A DNA stretch of 64,000 bases, from NCBI RefSeq assembly GCF_022952855.1, contig NZ_JALJDX010000216.1, positions 81,278 to 145,277 on the forward strand, written 5' to 3'. The notes beneath the pieces were generated by a model. The model was not told the origin of the DNA. It made no database searches and worked only from the letters and a program-made list of their open reading frames with translations. The translations under genes were made by a program, and so were the position numbers. Source of the DNA: Pseudomonas sp. RGM2987. GTDB lineage: Bacteria > Pseudomonadota > Gammaproteobacteria > Pseudomonadales > Pseudomonadaceae. The first letter of the stretch is position 1. Every line of letters begins with the position of its first letter. Positions 59,186 to 64,000 of this stretch are shown here, one piece after another.

Positions 59186-60145
59186 ATGCCCAACGAAGCC
59201 GCCAAGCCCAGAATCGCCATCAGCGCTTGCCTGATGGGCGTCGAAGTTCGTTTCAACGGCGGGCACAAGCAATCCCCCCTGTGCAGCCGGACCCTGGTGG
59301 ATTATTTCGATTTCGTGCCGGTGTGTCCCGAGGTCGCCATTGGCCTGGGCATCCCACGGGAGCCAATCCGCCTGGTGGGCGATCCTGACCATCCCGCCGC
59401 CATCGGCACGGTGGATCACAACCTCGACGTGACGCAGCCACTGGCCGATTACGGGCAGCAGATGGCCGGTGAACTGGATGACATCTGCGGCTACATCTTC
59501 ATGCAGAAATCACCGTCCTGTGGCCTGGAACGGGTCAAGGTCTACCGCCCCAATGGCGCACCACAGGACGGTGGCGGACGCGGTATCTACGCCAAGGCTT
59601 TTTGCGCCCGTCACCCTGACCTGCCGGTAGAAGAAGACGGTCGCCTCAATGACCCGGTGCTGCGGGAGAACTTCTTGAGCCGGGTGTTCGTCTACGCCGC
59701 CTGGCAACCGCTGCGCCGCAGGGGGCTGACCCGGCGTGACCTGATCGACTTCCACTCGCGCTATAAATACCTGCTGATGGCCCACAACCCGGTGCAATAC
59801 AAAGTCCTGGGAACCATGCTTGGCGACATGAGCAAGGCCGATCCCAACGAGCTGGGTCCTCGCTATTTCAGCGCACTGATGGCAGCACTGAAAAAATGTG
59901 CGACCCGCCGCACCCACACCAACGTCTTGCAACACCTGAGCGGGTATCTGAAACGCGCGATCGGCAGCGAAGACAAACAGGAAGTGCAGCATCTGATCGC
60001 TCAGTATCGCCTGGGCATCGTACCCCTGGTCGTACCCCTGACATTGCTCAAGCATCACCTGCGCTTGCACCCCGACCCGTATCTGGCGCAGCAGGCCTAC
60101 CTGCAACCGCATCCGGAAAACCTCAGCCTGCGAAACGCCATCTGA
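59186..60145 (+). CDS. DUF523 and DUF1722 domain protein (YbgA-like)
   Basis: 319 residues: N-terminal DUF523 (~10-160; ISACLMGVEVRFNGGHK, FVPVCPEVAIGLGIPREPIRLV, SPSCGLERVKVY) followed by DUF1722 (~190-305; HSRYKYLLMAHNPVQYKVLG). The family is often beside photolyase and MerR genes, and its role is unknown; the cysteines of DUF523 suggest metal binding. It is first in a run of three coupled genes, its TGA overlapping the merR ATG. A light-linked promoter precedes it. Confidence 0.92.
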   Translation: MPNEAAKPRIAISACLMGVEVRFNGGHKQSPLCSRTLVDYFDFVPVCPEVAIGLGIPREPIRLVGDPDHPAAIGTVDHNLDVTQPLADYGQQMAGELDDICGYIFMQKSPSCGLERVKVYRPNGAPQDGGGRGIYAKAFCARHPDLPVEEDGRLNDPVLRENFLSRVFVYAAWQPLRRRGLTRRDLIDFHSRYKYLLMAHNPVQYKVLGTMLGDMSKADPNELGPRYFSALMAALKKCATRRTHTNVLQHLSGYLKRAIGSEDKQEVQHLIAQYRLGIVPLVVPLTLLKHHLRLHPDPYLAQQAYLQPHPENLSLRNAI

Positions 60146-61083
60146 TGAAGCGCGATACCGACTCCAGCGCCAGCGAAGACCTGGGGGCCGACTTTGCCAA
60201 GGCCTTGGAACAGGGCTGGCTGCCGATCCGCGAAGTTGCCCGGCAAACCGGGGTCAACGCCATCACGTTGCGGGCCTGGGAACGCCGGTACGGCTTGATC
60301 GTGCCGCACCGTACGCCCAAGGGCCATCGGCTATTCAATGCCGAACACGTGCAACGGATCCGGAGCATCCTGACCTGGATCAACCGCGGAATGGCCGTGA
60401 GCAAGATCAAGCCGTTGCTGGACACTGCGCAACCGCTTGCCGAACCTCTTGAAGACGACTGGCAGCGTCAGCGCCACGCCTTGGTACTGGCGGTGACGCA
60501 ACTGGCCGAGCGTCAGGTCGATGAGCTGGTCAACCAGGCGATGGCGCTTTACCCGCCCTCGACCGTGTGCGAGCAGTTGCTGTTGCCTCTTCTCGCCCAA
60601 TTGCAGGTGCGCTGGCAAAATCAGTTCGGTGCGCAACTGGAACAGGTATTCCTGTACTCCTGGCTACGTAGCAAATTCGGCAGTCGGATCTACCACAACA
60701 ACCGCCAACTGCGCGGCGCGCCGTTGCTGCTGATCAATCACTCGGACAGTTTCCCGGAACCATATTTGTGGCTTACCGCCTGGCTGGCCAGCAGCGCCGA
60801 CTGCCCGGTGGAAGTGTTCGACGGGCCTTTGCCAGCCGGCGAACTGGCCTTGGCGGTGGAGCGCCTCCAGGCCCGTGGCGTGCTGCTGTATGCCAGTCAT
60901 GCGCTCAACCTGTCCCAACTGCCCAAGCTACTGGGCGCCATTGGCTGCCCGATCATCATCGCCGGTCCGGCCGCGTCGATTCACCACGCCAGGTTATCCA
61001 CAGGCGTTTCGATGATTGACGTGTCTTGGGCTGAAGACCCGCTATCCGCTCACCGCGAACTGAGTCGTAGAGAAATCATTTGA
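60145..61083 (+). CDS. MerR-family regulator, LitR/PplR-like
   Basis: 312 residues. N-terminal MerR helix-turn-helix (~25-95; LPIREVARQTGVNAITLRAWERRYGLIVPHRTPKGHRLFNAEHVQRI). The C-terminal half (~150-310) resembles a cobalamin-binding-type fold (PSTVCEQLLLPLLAQLQVRW; LSTGVSMIDVSWAED) but lacks a clear B12 His motif (EXHXXG). That matches class II LitR regulators of Pseudomonas, which work with a separate LOV photosensor, as I recall from P. putida. It should repress the TGTACA-preceded promoters in the dark. Coupled by TGATG overlaps to its neighbours on both sides. Confidence 0.88.
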   Translation: MKRDTDSSASEDLGADFAKALEQGWLPIREVARQTGVNAITLRAWERRYGLIVPHRTPKGHRLFNAEHVQRIRSILTWINRGMAVSKIKPLLDTAQPLAEPLEDDWQRQRHALVLAVTQLAERQVDELVNQAMALYPPSTVCEQLLLPLLAQLQVRWQNQFGAQLEQVFLYSWLRSKFGSRIYHNNRQLRGAPLLLINHSDSFPEPYLWLTAWLASSADCPVEVFDGPLPAGELALAVERLQARGVLLYASHALNLSQLPKLLGAIGCPIIIAGPAASIHHARLSTGVSMIDVSWAEDPLSAHRELSRREII

Positions 61084-62555
61084 TGGAAAACAGCGTGCAA
61101 TTGATCTGGCTGCGCAGCGACTTGCGCGTGCATGACAACACCGCCCTGGCGGCAGCCGTCGCCCAGGGGCCCTGTGTCGCGGTCTACCTGACGAGCCCGG
61201 CCCAATGGCGCGTCCATGACGACGCGCCCTGCAAGGTCGATTTCTGGTTGCGCAACCTTGCGACGTTGAGCGCAGCATTGGGTGAGCTGAACATCCCGTT
61301 GCTGATCCGCGACGCGGCGCACTGGAACCAGGCGCCGCAAGTGCTGATGAAGCTGTGCCACGAAATGAACGTCGGCGCCGTGCACGTCAACGAAGAGTAC
61401 GGCGTGAATGAACAACTTCGCGATGCTGAAGTGGCTCAGGCGGTGAAGGCCCAGGGTGTGGCGTTTCACAGCTACCTGGACCAACTGCTGTTCAAGCCCG
61501 GCACGGTCCTGACCAAGACCGGCAACTATTTCCAGGTGTTCAGTCAGTTTCGCAAGGTGTGCTACAGCCGTTTGCACGTGTCCCTGCCAAACCGGGTTGC
61601 GTCGCCGGTCCGACAGGCGCTCACCGGCATCGTCAGCGATCCGGTGCCCAGGCAAATCGACGGCTTTGCCCTTCCCAGCGAAGCGTTGCGCGCGCTGTGG
61701 CCTGCCGGTGAGAACGAAGCCCAACGGCGCCTGGATACGTTTGTCGACCAACACATTGACTATTACCAGAGCGAACGGGATTTCCCGGCCAAGCCCGGTA
61801 CCAGCCAACTGTCGGCGTACCTGGCAGCCGGGGTGGTCTCGCCGCGCCAGTGCCTGCACGCCGCGCTGCAAGCCAACCAGGGTGAATTCGAGAGCGGAAA
61901 CGCCGGAACAGTGACCTGGATCAATGAATTACTCTGGCGCGAGTTCTATAAACATATTCTAGTGGGCTATCCACGCGTGTCTCGCCACCGTGCATTCCGC
62001 CCGGAAACCGAGGCACTGCGGTGGCGTAACGCCCCCGAAGAATTAGCGGCCTGGAAACAGGCACGCACCGGATTGCCGATTATTGATGCGGCCATGCGCC
62101 AACTGCTGGAAACCGGCTGGATGCACAATCGTCTGCGCATGGTCGTGGCGATGTTCCTGACCAAGAACCTGCTGATCGACTGGCGTGAGGGCGAGCGTTT
62201 TTTCATGCAGCATTTGATCGACGGCGACCTGGCGGCCAATAACGGCGGCTGGCAATGGAGTGCTTCCACCGGTACGGACGCATCGCCCTGGTTCCGGATC
62301 TTCAACCCTCTGAGCCAGTCGGAAAAGTTTGATCGAGAAGGCCGGTTCATCAAGCATTGGCTACCCCAATTGAACGATCTGGATGGGCAACAAGTCCATA
62401 ACCCAAATCCTCAGGGCAGTTTGTTTGGTGCGGCGGATTACCCACCGCCCATCGTCGATCTGGCCCAATCCCGCGCTCGGGCGCTTTCTGCGTTCAGGAA
62501 CCTGCCGGCGCGGCAGGACGCGATACCGCAGACGCCGGCCGATCAGCGGACATGA
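61083..62555 (+). CDS. phrB: Deoxyribodipyrimidine photolyase
   Basis: 490 residues from ATG 61083, overlapping the merR stop. The N-terminal antenna domain starts LIWLRSDLRVHDNTALAAAV. The FAD-binding helical domain (~210-480) has TWINELLWREFYKHILVGYPRV, WKQARTGLPIIDAAMRQL, GWMHNRLRMVVAMFLTKNLLIDWREGERFFMQHLIDGDLAANNGGWQW and the ASTGTDASPWFRIFNP end, all CPD-photolyase class I signatures. It repairs UV-induced pyrimidine dimers with blue light. Placement behind the MerR gene fits light-induced expression. Confidence 0.95.
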   Translation: MENSVQLIWLRSDLRVHDNTALAAAVAQGPCVAVYLTSPAQWRVHDDAPCKVDFWLRNLATLSAALGELNIPLLIRDAAHWNQAPQVLMKLCHEMNVGAVHVNEEYGVNEQLRDAEVAQAVKAQGVAFHSYLDQLLFKPGTVLTKTGNYFQVFSQFRKVCYSRLHVSLPNRVASPVRQALTGIVSDPVPRQIDGFALPSEALRALWPAGENEAQRRLDTFVDQHIDYYQSERDFPAKPGTSQLSAYLAAGVVSPRQCLHAALQANQGEFESGNAGTVTWINELLWREFYKHILVGYPRVSRHRAFRPETEALRWRNAPEELAAWKQARTGLPIIDAAMRQLLETGWMHNRLRMVVAMFLTKNLLIDWREGERFFMQHLIDGDLAANNGGWQWSASTGTDASPWFRIFNPLSQSEKFDREGRFIKHWLPQLNDLDGQQVHNPNPQGSLFGAADYPPPIVDLAQSRARALSAFRNLPARQDAIPQTPADQRT

Positions 62556-62652
62556 AATTGCGGCTGTTGGGGTGCGCAATTATTCAGCCGGCCATATAGT
62601 CTTACTAATAAGCCGCGCATCAAGGCGCAGCAACGATCAATAGGAGTACCCG

Positions 62653-63426
62653 ATGGATCCAAAGCAGCCACGGCGATATTGGCTCACCGGTGCCGGCAAC
62701 GGGATCGGTGCGTCGTTGGCTGAGGCATTGCTGGAAACTGGGGCGCACCTGGCGGTCAGTTCTGGCCGTGTTCGATCATGCGAAGCGCTGTCATTACGCT
62801 ATCCGGGCCAAGTGCTGACGCTGCCCGGCAATCTTACCGATAGCCAGACCGTGCGCGAACTCGGCGAACGGATCGCCCGACAGTGGGGCTCGCTGGACAC
62901 CTTGATCATCAACGCCGGAACGGCTGAGTATATCGACGGGCAGACGGCTGATCACACGATGATCGAGCATTTGCTGCGCAGCAACCTGCTCGCCGCCAGC
63001 TATTGCATCGAAGCCGCCGTACCCTTTTTACGCGCCGGGAGCGCACCGCATCTGGTGGGCATTGCCAGCCCGGCGACGTATTTGCCAGCGACGGCAACCG
63101 AAGCGGATGGCGAAGGGATGCGTTATCTGTTCGAAACGGCTCGCGCCGACCTCGCCGCCCAGGATATCGATGTGACGCTGGTCCATCCGGGGTATGACAT
63201 ACCGCCACCGGGCCATGGCGATTGCTTTTCGACACCGGTCCGGTGGACGCCCGACGAAGCGGCACGGCACGTTCTTGAGCACCTGGCGGAGCACCCTCCC
63301 GAATTAGCCTTACCCGTCGCGTCCATGACCGCACTCTGGCCGCTCTCCTCATCGGTCGAGACCCTGCCGGCGGACACCGATGCCCGCCAGGCGAAAAACG
63401 ATGACCCGATCAAGGGACGACGCTGA
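62653..63426 (+). CDS. SDR-family protein lacking the catalytic YxxxK
   Basis: 257 residues with AGGAG before the ATG. NAD(P)-binding LTGAGNGIGASLAEALL and NAG (LIINAGTAEY) are present, as is the Ser of the active site in GIASPATYLP. The conserved YxxxK that follows in active short-chain dehydrogenases is absent: the region reads TATEADGEGMRYLFETARADL instead. It may be a non-catalytic nucleotide-binding protein, or the alignment hides a shifted motif. It lies 97 bases after phrB on the same strand with its own leader. Role unknown. Confidence 0.85.
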   Translation: MDPKQPRRYWLTGAGNGIGASLAEALLETGAHLAVSSGRVRSCEALSLRYPGQVLTLPGNLTDSQTVRELGERIARQWGSLDTLIINAGTAEYIDGQTADHTMIEHLLRSNLLAASYCIEAAVPFLRAGSAPHLVGIASPATYLPATATEADGEGMRYLFETARADLAAQDIDVTLVHPGYDIPPPGHGDCFSTPVRWTPDEAARHVLEHLAEHPPELALPVASMTALWPLSSSVETLPADTDARQAKNDDPIKGRR

Positions 63427-63454
63427 GCTGCGCAACTGCCTTACACTGCGCGCC

Positions 63455-63760
63455 ATGAAAACCATCCCTGTTCAGGAAATCAGCACCCCCGCCGTCAGTT
63501 GCTCGACGTGCGCGGCGTGCTGCTGCCAGTTGGAGGTGATGCTGATCACCGATACCGGCGTTCCGCAGCGCTTTATCGACACCGACGAGTGGGGCGGGGA
63601 AGTGATGCGGCGGCTCGACGACGGCTGGTGCGCAGCCCTGGACCGCGACAGCATGATGTGCACGATTTACGAGAAACGTCCGCTGATTTGCCGTGAATTC
63701 GAAATGGGCGCACCGGAATGCATTGAAGAACGCCAGGGAATCACGACGGCGTATCGCTAG
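63455..63760 (+). CDS. YkgJ-family cysteine-cluster protein
   Basis: 101 residues with eight cysteines: CSTCAACCCQLEV at the N-terminus and CTIYEKRPLICREFEMGAPEC later, the zinc or iron-sulfur-binding cysteine cluster (YkgJ/PF03692 type). The function is unknown. 28 bases after the SDR gene, possibly co-transcribed. Confidence 0.88.
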   Translation: MKTIPVQEISTPAVSCSTCAACCCQLEVMLITDTGVPQRFIDTDEWGGEVMRRLDDGWCAALDRDSMMCTIYEKRPLICREFEMGAPECIEERQGITTAYR

Positions 63761-63781
63761 ATCACCGTCTACAGAGACTCC

Positions 63782-64000
63782 GCCATCGCGAGCAGGCTCG
63801 CTCCCACAGGGGAACTGTGGCAAACGCAGATCCGCTGACCACCAAAAAACCAATGTGGGAGCGGGCTTGCTCGCGAAGGCGTCAGCTCAGCCAGCATCGA
63901 GGTGACTGACCCACCGCTTCGCGAGCAGGCTCGCCCCCACAAGGGCTGTGGCAGACGCAGATCCAGTGTTCACCAAAAACCAAATGTGGGAGCGGGCGTG
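63782..64000. repeat. Compound REP cluster of the GTGGGAGCG class, running off the window
   Basis: Four half-sites (63782, 63855, 63915 and 63986 onwards) with a ~130-base direct repeat (CTGTGGCAAACGCAGATCCG and CTGTGGCAGACGCAGATCCA). The last half-site is cut by the window end. No gene is seen in this stretch. Confidence 0.85.

Overview
The window is about 64 kb of a GC-rich, gene-dense chromosome. It looks like a Pseudomonas of the P. fluorescens group. The evidence is the protein sequences throughout, a conserved housekeeping block (mqo, PA4642-type gene, hpt, upp, uraA, hemH, phr) in the order I remember from P. aeruginosa around PA4640-PA4660, and about two dozen REP/REPIN repeats of the two kinds typical of this group (GTGGCGAGGGAGCTTGCTCCC-type and GTGGGAGCGGGCTTGCTCGCG-type). 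No rRNA, tRNA, IS element, prophage or CRISPR array was seen.

Layout. 0-3.6 kb is accessory: a small S-type bacteriocin with a colicin E3-type ribonuclease tail and its cognate immunity gene, a DUF6429 gene between two extended REP repeats, and a PAS-GGDEF diguanylate cyclase. 3.6-9.1 kb is a tightly packed operon of an AraC-type response regulator, a 7TMR-DISM hybrid histidine kinase and a TonB-dependent receptor. 9.3-13.2 kb holds small stand-alone genes (DUF488, an unknown 500-residue protein, DUF4256, EamA, VOC).

13.4-23.8 kb is a catabolic island: two divergent FadR-type GntR regulators, a KdgM-type porin, a complete peptide/opine-type ABC importer, an enolase-superfamily acid-sugar dehydratase and, divergently, a lone TRAP solute-binding protein. 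A palindrome containing ATGTCGTCATAC and a second copy of that 12-mer lie between the divergent transcripts and are likely operators. AAnAAnAA (Hfq/Crc-type) motifs sit in three of the leaders, so catabolite repression is likely. Together the genes suggest capture of a sugar-acid compound at the outer membrane, ABC import and dehydration in the cytoplasm.

24-36 kb: a PhoD-like phosphatase, ogt, a MalT-like LuxR regulator next to a DUF1329/DUF1302 envelope pair and an acyl-CoA ligase, and a LysE exporter. 36-47 kb: a D-2-hydroxyacid dehydrogenase, rsmC, a GDT1-type manganese exporter behind a yybP-ykoY-type riboswitch, an M48 lipoprotein protease, a dCache chemoreceptor, an SRAP protein without two of the usual catalytic residues, and several small conserved genes. 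48-63.8 kb: the mqo-to-phr housekeeping block, which ends in a likely light-controlled group (FAD amine oxidase-like enzyme, DUF523/DUF1722, MerR/LitR-like regulator, photolyase, degenerate SDR). Repeats of the form TRTACA-N12-TGTACA precede two of its transcripts.

Start codons were chosen by ribosome-binding sites where the longest frame was implausible. Functions come from family recognition by eye, with no database search.
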